A stretch of 64,000 nucleotides of DNA from Listeria grayi DSM 20601 (GTDB lineage: Bacteria > Bacillota > Bacilli > Lactobacillales > Listeriaceae): assembly GCF_000148995.1 (NCBI RefSeq), contig NZ_GL538352.1, positions 434,001 through 498,000 of the forward strand, written 5' to 3'. Shown piece by piece: positions 55,494 through 63,019 of this stretch (the first letter of the stretch is position 1; the number at the start of each line of letters is the position of its first letter). Position numbers and translations under genes: made by a program. The notes below the pieces were generated by a model. It did no database searches and was not told the origin of the DNA. It saw only the letters and a list, made by a program, of their open reading frames with translations.

Positions 55494-56171
55494 TTGGTAA
55501 ATATAGGCAATGACTGGGATGACGTTTTAGCAGAAGAGTTTGAAAAAGAATATTATCAAGAACTGCGTCAATTTTTGAAATATGAATACGGAACTAAAAC
55601 GATCTATCCTGATATGTACGATATTTTCAATGCACTGAAATACACCGCCTATAAAGATGTGAAAGTGGTTATTTTGGGGCAAGATCCTTATCATGGCCCA
55701 AATCAAGCACATGGTCTGTCTTTTTCTGTGCAAAAAGGAATCCCAACACCACCATCACTACAGAATATCTATAAAGAGCTTCGTGACGATCTGACCTGCG
55801 TCATTCCCGATAATGGCTATCTCGTTCCTTGGGCAGAACAAGGTGTACTCATGCTGAACACCGTTTTGACCGTGCGAGCAGGACAAGCGAATTCACATCG
55901 GCACAAAGGCTGGGAAACATTCACCAACCGGATCATCGAACTTTTAAATGAAAAGGAAGGGCCAGTTGTTTATCTGCTGTGGGGGAATAATGCGAAGGAA
56001 AAACAAGCTTTTTTGACAAACGAGCAGCAGTATATCCTCACATCGGTTCATCCAAGCCCACTATCAGCACATCGCGGATTTTTAGGCTGCAGGCATTTTT
56101 CAAGAGCAAATGCGTTCCTCGTGCAGCATGGCGAACAAGCGATCGATTGGCAGATCCCGAATATTCATTAA
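55494..56171 (+). CDS. ung: Uracil-DNA glycosylase
   Basis: DNA repair enzyme that removes uracil from DNA. The 225 residues hold the catalytic water-activating motif [18 protein letters not shown] (with the catalytic Asp), the uracil-binding [11 protein letters not shown], and the DNA-intercalating [12 protein letters not shown] near the end. The start is TTG 55494, 8 nt after AAAAGGAG; the in-frame GTG at 55485 overlaps that ribosome site. TATAAT at 55456-55461 is the likely -10. It is a single gene between terminators. Confidence 0.95.
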   Translation: MVNIGNDWDDVLAEEFEKEYYQELRQFLKYEYGTKTIYPDMYDIFNALKYTAYKDVKVVILGQDPYHGPNQAHGLSFSVQKGIPTPPSLQNIYKELRDDLTCVIPDNGYLVPWAEQGVLMLNTVLTVRAGQANSHRHKGWETFTNRIIELLNEKEGPVVYLLWGNNAKEKQAFLTNEQQYILTSVHPSPLSAHRGFLGCRHFSRANAFLVQHGEQAIDWQIPNIH

Positions 56172-56488
56172 GCAAACTGAAAGGAACTGCAGGAACACCA
56201 AGGAGATGTAGGCAGATGAGAGCCACAAAGAAATCGAAACTTTAAAAAACAGCGTGATAAGAGAGGCTTTGTGGATAACTTAAAGTAGTCACTTCAGTTT
56301 TTAATCTATACAGGATTTAGGAGTATCTATATATAGATACTCCTAAATCCTGTATTAAGTTGATATATGTAACGAATTTTGCTTGATTTCTCCATAAACT
56401 GTTCGTATTTTGTTCAAACCTCGTTCGTACTTTCTTATGCTAAACTTAAAATGATTGCAGCAAGCATACATAGAGAGGAGCCAACGAG
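56172..56488. other. Intergenic region between ung and the LXG cassette
   Basis: 317 bp without a convincing gene. A minus-free stretch just after ung (about 56216-56281) reads DESHKEIETLKNSVIREAL then WIT and a stop without a start, possibly an eroded C-terminus. It is followed by the 48-bp perfect palindrome (own entry) and then the upstream region of the cassette, with two GTTCGTA direct repeats at 56401-56407 and 56423-56429, 22 bp apart. The cassette promoter should lie after them. Confidence 0.5.
56308..56355. repeat. 48-bp perfect palindrome
   Basis: Two 24-nt arms, 56308-56331 and 56332-56355, are exact reverse complements with no spacer. The left arm begins ATACAGGATTTAGGAG and the centre is TATCTATATATAGATA. 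As RNA it would form a hairpin of about 22 bp with a TATA-type loop; as DNA it could extrude a cruciform. There is no T run, so it is not a standard terminator, although it may still end or protect transcripts. It lies between ung and the toxin cassette. Confidence 0.92.
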
Positions 56489-56773
56489 ATGCGAGAGATC
56501 CAAGTATCCGAACAAAAATTCCAGCAACATGCCGCGAGGCTCGGTGAAGCAAGTCACGCCGTGCGGTATCGGCTGAAAGGAAATAATCTAGCCTATTCGA
56601 GAGCCAACTCAACGAATCATTTACGCACCGCCATCTTCGACTTTATCAGCGTCGTTGATGACCTCCAGCAGTTAGGACAAAAAGACGCCCAGCGACTCAA
56701 AAAAATCGGGATTGCTTATGCGAAGCACGATCAAATGACCGGGCAAAAAATCGGTCAGCTGGAGGTGCGCTGA
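56489..56773 (+). CDS. Small type VII secretion partner protein (DUF3130/TIGR04197-like)
   Basis: Alpha-helical protein of 94 residues that precedes an LXG toxin gene. Such proteins form a helical hairpin and act as targeting partners so that the LXG toxin is recognised by the type VII machinery. The sequence has the two-helix pattern (REIQVSEQKFQQHAARL, then LRTAIFDFISVVDDLQQLGQKD) and an alpha-beta-free, highly charged composition. ATG 56489 has AGAGAGGAG upstream. The next gene follows immediately. The secretion apparatus itself is not in the window. Confidence 0.78.
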   Translation: MREIQVSEQKFQQHAARLGEASHAVRYRLKGNNLAYSRANSTNHLRTAIFDFISVVDDLQQLGQKDAQRLKKIGIAYAKHDQMTGQKIGQLEVR

Positions 56774-56774
56774 T

Positions 56775-57155
56775 CTGGATACGACAAGCCAAAAATTAGA
56801 GGAACGTGTCTTCCAAAAACGCAAGGAGATCCAGAAAGCAGAAGCCGAAATCGAACAGCTCAAAGAAACCATGCGAGCGGAAGAATGGCTGGAACAAGAT
56901 CTCCGGCAGCTGGAACGAGCAGAACAAGAAGTCCTAGAAATACTTCGCCAGAGCTGGCAGGGAAGCAAGGCAAATGGTTTTCATCATTATATCGAAGACG
57001 TGCAGCTAGAAGAATCACGGGCATGGAAAAAAGGTTTTGCGCAGCGCCAGATGAATTTAGAACAAGCATGTTCTGAGCAAACGAAGTCGCTTTTTCACTT
57101 AGAAAACCAACAACAAGACTTACAGAGGGAGTGGACATCCTATGAGTCGCATTGA
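56775..57155 (+). CDS. Coiled-coil LXG partner protein (DUF5082-like), apparent CTG start
   Basis: Second helper of the LXG cassette, 126 residues from CTG 56775, almost entirely coiled coil (EERVFQKRKEIQKAEAEIEQ then LKETMRAEEWLEQDL; DLQREWTSYESH at the end). Position and shape match the YwqH/DUF5082 helpers of B. subtilis LXG operons. GGAGGTG lies 7 nt upstream of the CTG. Between the previous in-frame stop (56736) and the CTG there is no ATG, GTG or TTG, and the first ATG (56871) would remove about a quarter of the protein. It overlaps the toxin gene by 14 bp. Confidence 0.75.
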   Translation: MDTTSQKLEERVFQKRKEIQKAEAEIEQLKETMRAEEWLEQDLRQLERAEQEVLEILRQSWQGSKANGFHHYIEDVQLEESRAWKKGFAQRQMNLEQACSEQTKSLFHLENQQQDLQREWTSYESH

Positions 57156-58554
57156 CATTGCCGAAGTAACCGCTTTTCATCGGGATCTCCAGCAAATGAA
57201 CCGAGAGGCACGAAGCGCTATCCAAAAGATGGAACAAGCAGCCATGAACTATGCCCAGGATAATTCCCTAAAAGGGCAAGCCGTCACGACATCGAAACAC
57301 TATTTTGCAGAAAGCTACCGAACGATCTGCGATACCGTGATCGGGGTCATGAACGAAAGTGACCACTTACTGGCACGCTACATCCAAGATTTTCACAGCC
57401 AAGTGGATCCATCGCCAAATGCCAAGATCGATGCCGAAATGTTGCAGGAAGCTATGGCCAAAATACGAACGATCGAGCGGAAAAAAGAACACTTGCAACA
57501 ATCGCTATCCGGATCAACGGCCGGTCTGCATGAAGGGCAGATGCAGCTGTTCCGCATGCAAATGGCCGCAGCTGTCAAACAAGAAAAGATCTTAGAAAAG
57601 TACATCCACTTTGAACAGTCCCACGGCAATTTCTTTTCTACGATCGAAGAACTGGTCCATCGAGCCGGAAAAGCAGTTCGCCAGCTGCTTCGGGAATCGA
57701 CGTTTAACGAAAAAACTGGCGCGATCCATTTACCGACTGGATATGGAAGATCGTTGAAGGATTTGAAAAAATCGTTAGCCAAAGCGCGTGGGATCGACCC
57801 GAAAATGGAGAAGAAACTCAAGGGCTACACCGTTTATGCGGTCGTCGTTCCTGGCGCAAAAGACAAAGCGACGGTTACCTGGTTTATAGAAAAAGATGGC
57901 GTAGTCGTCAGGGAAGCAGAACTACAAAACTATCTGGAACATGCCGGCAAATACTTAGATCCAAGCGATTATTACGTGATCCCGTATGAAGTATTAACGA
58001 AAAAAATCAATGATTCATGGAAACAAGGAATTGATTACTTGAGTGGCAAGGAGTATTCCGGGCTGATAAAAGGCACTGTTTCCGCATCGGCCTATGCGGA
58101 GGACTGGGTAGAACGTTTTAATAAGAGCGAATTCGGGCAAGCTGTGTTAGGATTGGGATTGAGCATGGCAGCGATTCTGTATCGGCCGGTTGTTAAGAAA
58201 GTTAGTGGACTTAAATTTAGCGATGTAGAAAAATTAGAAAACCATTTTACAAAACATGGAGGAGAATTTAAAGGAGCATATTCTAATGTAGATGAATATC
58301 TTAAAGGTGCAAATGACGTAATTAAAAATGGTGAAAAAGTGCAATATAACTATCCATTGAAGGATGGAACAACAGAGTTGAGAACTGGCTATGTGAAGTT
58401 TATGGGGAATACTAGTAAAGGAAAAGCAAAATTTGAATTTGTTGGAACTAACTTATCAGGAGATATTACAACTTACCATGTGAAACGAGGAGAGGATATT
58501 TATAAATTATTGAATGGCAGCAAGCATATAAATGTAATAAATCCGTTAGAATAG
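57142..58554 (+). CDS. LXG-domain polymorphic toxin (type VII secreted)
   Basis: Secreted antibacterial toxin candidate of 470 residues. The N-terminal LXG domain (about residues 1-200, with the LKG motif at 43-45) is the type VII targeting module. A middle linker (about 220-350) precedes a C-terminal toxin domain of about 115 residues (353-470) with the patterns NHFTKHGGEF, DEYLKGANDVI, GYVKFMGN, KFEFVGTN and ITTYHVKRG. The order His-rich start, then a beta-rich end with GxITTYH resembles nucleases of the BECR (barnase/EndoU/colicin/RelE) fold; this is inference. GC falls from about 52% (58081-58140) to about 28% (58201-58260) at the domain boundary, as expected for a swapped toxin tip. ATG 57142 lies within the helper gene. 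Confidence 0.85.
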   Translation: MSRIDIAEVTAFHRDLQQMNREARSAIQKMEQAAMNYAQDNSLKGQAVTTSKHYFAESYRTICDTVIGVMNESDHLLARYIQDFHSQVDPSPNAKIDAEMLQEAMAKIRTIERKKEHLQQSLSGSTAGLHEGQMQLFRMQMAAAVKQEKILEKYIHFEQSHGNFFSTIEELVHRAGKAVRQLLRESTFNEKTGAIHLPTGYGRSLKDLKKSLAKARGIDPKMEKKLKGYTVYAVVVPGAKDKATVTWFIEKDGVVVREAELQNYLEHAGKYLDPSDYYVIPYEVLTKKINDSWKQGIDYLSGKEYSGLIKGTVSASAYAEDWVERFNKSEFGQAVLGLGLSMAAILYRPVVKKVSGLKFSDVEKLENHFTKHGGEFKGAYSNVDEYLKGANDVIKNGEKVQYNYPLKDGTTELRTGYVKFMGNTSKGKAKFEFVGTNLSGDITTYHVKRGEDIYKLLNGSKHINVINPLE

Positions 58555-58565
58555 GGGAATTGCAA

Positions 58566-58961
58566 ATGAAATATGAAGCAAAAATAATTTCAGAAAATCC
58601 TGATATTGAAGAAGAATTAAAAATTAAAATAAAAGATATTGAGCTTTTATGTTTTGTTGAAGAATACAGGTGTTCAGTAGAGGTCGGACAAGAGTATATT
58701 GTTGATTTAGAGATAGTCGTTTTTGATGATTTAGATATTGAGAAAAGTACTGTACAGGCTAGAGAGATGACTCAACAAGCAGATAGTTTTGCATACTGTA
58801 TCAGAGGTGTTTTTAACCCATCTAATAAAAAAATAGATTCTGGGATAGATATTGATTTAGCAGATGAAGATATTTCTGGTTTTTGGTATTTGGAAAATCA
58901 ATTTGTTGAATTAAATATTGATAGATTCAATATAGACATTATAGAAAAAGTAAATAAATAA
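58566..58961 (+). CDS. Predicted immunity protein for the LXG toxin
   Basis: Small acidic cytoplasmic protein of 131 residues, 11 bp after the toxin gene. No family was recognised. It is rich in Asp, Glu and Ile (ENPDIEEELKIKIKDIELL, DSGIDIDLADEDISGFWYLE), which suits binding to a basic nuclease. Base composition is as AT-rich as the toxin tip and unlike the LXG part, so tip and immunity gene were probably acquired together. ATG 58566 has AGGGGAA upstream. The call rests on position, size, charge and composition. Confidence 0.7.
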   Translation: MKYEAKIISENPDIEEELKIKIKDIELLCFVEEYRCSVEVGQEYIVDLEIVVFDDLDIEKSTVQAREMTQQADSFAYCIRGVFNPSNKKIDSGIDIDLADEDISGFWYLENQFVELNIDRFNIDIIEKVNK

Positions 58962-58989
58962 AAGGCACTCTGTAACTTGGTGCCAACTA

Positions 58990-59189
58990 GGAAATAGAGC
59001 CTTGCATTAGTCAGAATCACTAATTAATCAAGACTTATCAAAAAATGCAAGTTTACCAGTAAAAAGAATTTTAGAAGCTTTTTTACAGCAAAATAAATAA
59101 ATAAAGCACTCCACTTCTAAGCTGAAATTGATAAAGCTGAACTTTGAATTAGTCAACAAGAACTACTTAACCAAGTTGCCAATAGCTAA
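58990..59189 (+). pseudogene. Two eroded, related C-terminal remnants after the toxin cassette
   Basis: Two short coding remnants with no start. Remnant one (59011-59100) reads SESLINQDLSKNASLPV then KRILEAFLQQNK and a stop, preceded by ENRALH and TAG. Remnant two (about 59112-59189) reads AEIDKAEL, TGA, ISQQELLNQVANS and a stop. The two align (SESLINQDLSKNAS with SQQELLNQVANS), so they are diverged copies, likely of an old immunity or toxin tail. Such leftovers are typical downstream of polymorphic toxin loci. The stretch contains no intact gene. Confidence 0.5.
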
Positions 59190-59221
59190 CAAAAACAAGC
59201 TTGCTCAAAGTCAATAAACCA

Positions 59222-59278
59222 GATACAAAAAAGGCAGGAAATCCATTCTTAGACGGATATATCCTGCCTTTTTGTATC
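59222..59278. terminator. Bidirectional terminator between toxin cassette and rnhC
   Basis: A long stem (GATACAAAAA-AGGCAGGA at 59222-59239 with TCCTGCCTTTTTGTATC at 59262-59278) with an inner ATCC/GGAT pairing. It lies between the plus-strand cassette and minus-strand rnhC. Confidence 0.85.
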
Positions 59279-59326
59279 TTTTATATGGCTTGAGATCAGC
59301 ACTACATAGTATTTAAGTTGATTGCT

Positions 59327-60241
59327 TCAAACCAAGCGTTTCGCTTTCTCCGTATTTGCAAAATGAAGTTTTGCGATCTGAGAAAGTTTTTCGGAACCGA
59401 AACGGCGAATGATCTCTGCGGCTTCGGCATCGACTTTTGCTCCGGCACCTTTTGTAAGGGGGAGGCCTACTTGTTGCTGGATCTCTTCAAAGGCTTTGAC
59501 AAAACGATAGCGGGCGATGATCGAAGCAGCTGCAACGGCAAGATGATGGCCTTCTGCTTTGGTCGCGAAATAGACATTTTCACGCATGATCGAAGGCTCG
59601 TTTGCTAGATAACGATAATAGACGCCTTTTTCAGCGAATTGATCGATCAATATCGCATCGGGATGGAGGGGAGCTAGTTTTTTGAGTACATTTTCGATCG
59701 CGCGGTTATGCAAGATCGCTTTCATTTTCCCTTGGTTCATCCCGCTTTGCTGTAGTGCATTATATTTTCCGTTTGGACAGATCAAGACACTATGTGGAAC
59801 AAATGGAATGATTTTTTCTGCGACTGTTAAGATCTCAGGGTCGCGCATGTCTTTAGAATCACGTACGCCTAAAGCAGTAAGCTGCGGCATCATCTCGCTA
59901 CTTACATATGCAGCACAAACGGTGATTGGACCGAAATAATCGCCGGTACCAACTTCATCGGAGCCAACCACGTTCTTTTGTGCAAAATTAACCGGCAGAC
60001 CAGCGATCGTTGGTTTGGCTTTTGAGGCTGTCGTATTTGCAGTTCCCCATTTTGCTGCTTCTTTTTCCGCTAGATTACCTTGGAACATGACTTTTCCCGA
60101 TTTATAAGCGGTAATAGTGATCCCGTTTTTCTTTGCGGCGAAAACAGCACCATTCGGCAGTTTTGGCAGTAAAAAGCTTTGATAATAAGTGTGCAGTTCC
60201 CCGAGTTTTTCTTTGCTGACAGTGATAACTTGTGTAGCGAT
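59327..60241 (-). CDS. rnhC: Ribonuclease HIII (apparent ATC start)
   Basis: Removes RNA from RNA-DNA hybrids in the chromosome. The N-terminal TBP-like hybrid-binding domain (about residues 1-80; [20 protein letters not shown] and [10 protein letters not shown]) precedes the type 2 RNase H core with the active-site motif [21 protein letters not shown] and a later conserved Asp in [12 protein letters not shown]. Started at ATC 60241 the protein has 304 residues, normal for the family. GAGGGAG lies 6 nt upstream, and there is no ATG, GTG or TTG in frame until ATG 60088, which would delete half the N-terminal domain. The start is therefore a rare codon or a base error. Confidence 0.88.
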   Translation of the reverse strand: MATQVITVSKEKLGELHTYYQSFLLPKLPNGAVFAAKKNGITITAYKSGKVMFQGNLAEKEAAKWGTANTTASKAKPTIAGLPVNFAQKNVVGSDEVGTGDYFGPITVCAAYVSSEMMPQLTALGVRDSKDMRDPEILTVAEKIIPFVPHSVLICPNGKYNALQQSGMNQGKMKAILHNRAIENVLKKLAPLHPDAILIDQFAEKGVYYRYLANEPSIMRENVYFATKAEGHHLAVAAASIIARYRFVKAFEEIQQQVGLPLTKGAGAKVDAEAAEIIRRFGSEKLSQIAKLHFANTEKAKRLV

Positions 60242-60397
60242 AACAATCTCCCTCTCTTTTTCTTTTTATTCTATCATATTTTCTAAGTCTTAAGATGTAA
60301 AAATTGCTGGATAAATTGTAAGTCCTTTCTTTTCGAGGGTAAACATGATAAGATATGTTACGAGAGTAGGGCAATTGAAGGAGAGCGGGGGAAGACA

Positions 60398-60661
60398 ATG
60401 GCGGAGAATGACAAGTCAAAAATCGTAACGAAGATTTACGGAAGAGAATACACCATCGTTGGAGAAGAAACGACCGATCACTTACATCTAGTAGCAAGAA
60501 CAGTAGATGAAAAAATGCGCGAGATAAGTGCACATAACCAAGCCCTCGACAGCGGCCGCTTAGCAGTTTTGACCGCAGTGAATGCAACACATGATCTACT
60601 AAAATTAGAAGAAAAATATCGTGAGCTAGAGCGTGAAATGGCTCAGCTAAAAGGAAGATAG
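60398..60661 (+). CDS. zapA: Cell division protein ZapA
   Basis: Small FtsZ-bundling protein of the division ring, 87 residues. The N-terminal IVTKIYGREYTIVGEE strand region and the C-terminal coiled coil (LKLEEKYRELEREMAQL) are diagnostic. The central LAVLTAVNATHDL helix is also conserved. ATG 60398 is preceded by GAAGGAG about 17 nt and GCGGGGG about 9 nt upstream, either of which could serve. The cvpA gene follows after 3 bp, so they are one operon. Confidence 0.93.
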   Translation: MAENDKSKIVTKIYGREYTIVGEETTDHLHLVARTVDEKMREISAHNQALDSGRLAVLTAVNATHDLLKLEEKYRELEREMAQLKGR

Positions 60662-60664
60662 TAC

Positions 60665-61207
60665 ATGATTTTAAATGCAATAATTTTAATTCTCATCATC
60701 AGTAATTTCTTCAAGGGATTCTATGTTGGGTTCATTAGACAATTGATCACATTAATTGGTTACATCTTGGCAATCGTCGTTGCCTCGATGTATTATGACA
60801 AACTGGCGCCATATCTGAACTTCATTCCACATCCAAACTTTGATACGACAAGCAATGCCACAGCGTTTCTCGATGCGCTTCAAAATGAGGCTGTCTATTA
60901 TAACGTATTGGCATTTATCATCATTTTTATTGCCGCAACGATCATCGTGCATATGATCGCTTCGCTTTCCCGAGGCATCACGAATTTACCTGTCTTGCGT
61001 CAGATCAACGGATTGTTGGGAGCTGTTCTTGGAGCAGTAACATCTTATATTTATATCTTTGTGCTGCTTTATTTCGCAGCATTGTTCCCAATTCATTGGC
61101 TGATGGAAGCAATCAATGATTCAAGCGTTGCGCAGTGGATGATGCAGAACACACCGATCCTATCTGAGCAGTTTGTAGATTGGGTAACAAAAGTATTGAC
61201 CAATTAA
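60665..61207 (+). CDS. cvpA: CvpA family membrane protein
   Basis: Membrane protein of 180 residues with four predicted helices; N-terminal FFKGFYVGFIRQLITLIGYILA and the later LPVLRQINGLLGAVLGAVTSYIY fit the CvpA/YshB family. In other bacteria CvpA affects colicin V production and resistance to envelope stress; the exact role in Firmicutes is unknown. It lies 3 bp after zapA, with its ribosome site inside that gene, and is followed by a long hairpin terminator before polX. Confidence 0.88.
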   Translation: MILNAIILILIISNFFKGFYVGFIRQLITLIGYILAIVVASMYYDKLAPYLNFIPHPNFDTTSNATAFLDALQNEAVYYNVLAFIIIFIAATIIVHMIASLSRGITNLPVLRQINGLLGAVLGAVTSYIYIFVLLYFAALFPIHWLMEAINDSSVAQWMMQNTPILSEQFVDWVTKVLTN

Positions 61208-61221
61208 ACGATAAAATGAAC

Positions 61222-61275
61222 CCAGATGTATCTTGTACCCTTTGAGGTGTGCAAAGGTACATCTGGTGTTTTTAT
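61222..61275 (+). terminator. Terminator after cvpA
   Basis: CCAGATGTA (61222-61230) pairs with TACATCTGG (61258-61266), with further inner pairing (GTACCCTTTG with CAAAGGTAC), followed by GTGTTTTTAT. A polX start follows close behind, so some readthrough is possible. Confidence 0.78.
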
Positions 61276-61292
61276 AAAGTGAGGTTTTTAAA

Positions 61293-63005
61293 GTGGCAAC
61301 AACGAAAAAAGAAGTGATCCAGTTACTCGAAAAAATCGCCGTCTACATGGAATTAAAAGGAGAGAATCCGTTCAAGATCAGTGCTTTTCGCAAAGCGGCG
61401 CAGTCTTTGGAAATGGACGACCGCAGCTTATCTGAAATCGATGAATTCACCAAACTACCTGGCATCGGTGAACGAACAGGCGAGATCATCACCACATTTG
61501 TAGAAACAGGCGAAAGCCCGGAATTAGAACAACTGCAAAAAGAGGTTCCAAAAGGATTGATCCCACTATTAGATGTTCAGGGCTTAGGCGGGAAAAAACT
61601 TTCTCGGCTCTATAAAGAATTGGGAATCACGGATAAGGATTCTTTATTAAAAGAAGCAGAAAACGGCAAAATCGCAGCCTTGAAAGGATTTGGCCAAAAA
61701 TCTGTGGATAAGATGGTGGAAGCAGTCCGCGAGATTGGAACTAGGCCTGAACGCTATCCGATTTACGATGCACTGAAAATCGCTGATCAAATCGAGGCTT
61801 ATTTGGATACGATCCCAGCCATTGAGACCTATTCTGAAGCCGGCAGTTTGCGCCGTTTGAGAGAAACCGTCAAAGATCTTGATTTCGTGATCGGAACGAC
61901 AGATGTGGAAAAAGTAAAAACAGCATTGCTCGAATTTCCGCTGATCCAAGAAGTGACGAATGACGGCAATACAAAAGTGTCTGTGGAGCTGAAAGACGAG
62001 ATCGAGATCGCTGTTGATTTCAGGTTGGTAAGCCCAGAAGACTTCCCTACTACGCTGCATCATTTCACTGGCTCGAAAGATCATAATATCAAAATGCGTC
62101 AGCTAGCCAAAGAACAAGACGAAAAAATCAGCGAGTACGGCGTCGAAAATAAAGCGGGGAAAAATCTGCATTTTAAAAACGAATCTGCTTTTTACGATCA
62201 CTTTAGTCTGCCATATTTACCACCGGAAGTGCGTAAAGACGGCCAAGAAATTGAGCGGATCAAAAGGCAGTCGACTTTTATTGAAGAAAAAGATATTCGT
62301 GGTGACCTGCACATGCACACGACTTGGTCTGACGGCGCATATTCCTTGCCAGAAATGATCGAGGCTTGCATAGCAAAGAAATATGAGTATATGGTCATCA
62401 CCGATCACGGTGGTTTTCTGAAAGTCGCCAACGGTCTGGAAAAAGAACGTTTACTGGATCAGGTACAAAAAATAACCACGCTGAAAAAGGAATATCCCGA
62501 GATCGATATTTATGCAGGAGTGGAAATGGATATCTTACCAGATGGCACACTCGACTTTGAAGATGATGTCTTGAAAGAATTAGATTTCGTCATCGCGTCG
62601 ATTCATTCCAGTTTCTCACAAACAGAAGCACAAATCATGAAACGGCTGGAAACGGCCTGCAAAAATCCGTATGTTCGGTTGATCGCTCATCCGACAGGAC
62701 GTATCATTGGCAAGCGTCCCGGCTACCAAGTGAATATGGAAAAACTGATCCAACTAGCGTCAGAAACAGGGACAGCACTGGAATTGAATGCTAATCCACA
62801 GCGGCTCGACTTGGCTGCGGCACATTTAGAAGCAGCTAAAGCAGCTGGTGTGAAGATCGCGATCAATACAGATGCCCATGACAAAAAACATTTGGACTTT
62901 ATGAAGATCGGCGTTCGCGCGGCTAAAAAAGGGTGGCTGGAGCAAGGGGATATCCTAAACAGCATGACCAAGCAAGCCTTTCGCCAGTTTATCCAGAATA
63001 AATAA
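61293..63005 (+). CDS. polX: DNA polymerase X family (Pol beta-like with PHP domain)
   Basis: Repair polymerase and 3'-5' exonuclease of 570 residues. The N-terminus has an 8-kDa-like helix-hairpin-helix part (NPFKISAFRKAAQSLE, LPGIGERTGEIITTF), then the palm with the two catalytic Asp in AGSLRRLRETVKDLDFVIG (about residue 200), and a C-terminal PHP phosphoesterase (about 330-570) with DLHMHTTWSDGAYSL, VITDHGG, GVEMDILPDG, AHPTGR and INTDAHD. The metal-ligand pattern is complete. GTG 61293 has GTGAGG upstream. It is followed by mutS2 after 14 bp, an operon conserved in Firmicutes. Confidence 0.95.
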   Translation: MATTKKEVIQLLEKIAVYMELKGENPFKISAFRKAAQSLEMDDRSLSEIDEFTKLPGIGERTGEIITTFVETGESPELEQLQKEVPKGLIPLLDVQGLGGKKLSRLYKELGITDKDSLLKEAENGKIAALKGFGQKSVDKMVEAVREIGTRPERYPIYDALKIADQIEAYLDTIPAIETYSEAGSLRRLRETVKDLDFVIGTTDVEKVKTALLEFPLIQEVTNDGNTKVSVELKDEIEIAVDFRLVSPEDFPTTLHHFTGSKDHNIKMRQLAKEQDEKISEYGVENKAGKNLHFKNESAFYDHFSLPYLPPEVRKDGQEIERIKRQSTFIEEKDIRGDLHMHTTWSDGAYSLPEMIEACIAKKYEYMVITDHGGFLKVANGLEKERLLDQVQKITTLKKEYPEIDIYAGVEMDILPDGTLDFEDDVLKELDFVIASIHSSFSQTEAQIMKRLETACKNPYVRLIAHPTGRIIGKRPGYQVNMEKLIQLASETGTALELNANPQRLDLAAAHLEAAKAAGVKIAINTDAHDKKHLDFMKIGVRAAKKGWLEQGDILNSMTKQAFRQFIQNK

Positions 63006-63019
63006 AAAGAGGAATCAAT

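Noticed and set aside
56216-56281. A small gene after ung reading DESHKEIETLKNS.
   Set aside because: There is no start codon or ribosome site in frame, so it is noted only as a possible relic.
60102-60680. A 190-codon minus-strand open frame opposite rnhC, zapA and cvpA.
   Set aside because: It overlaps two conserved genes on the other strand, has no ribosome site and encodes no recognisable protein.
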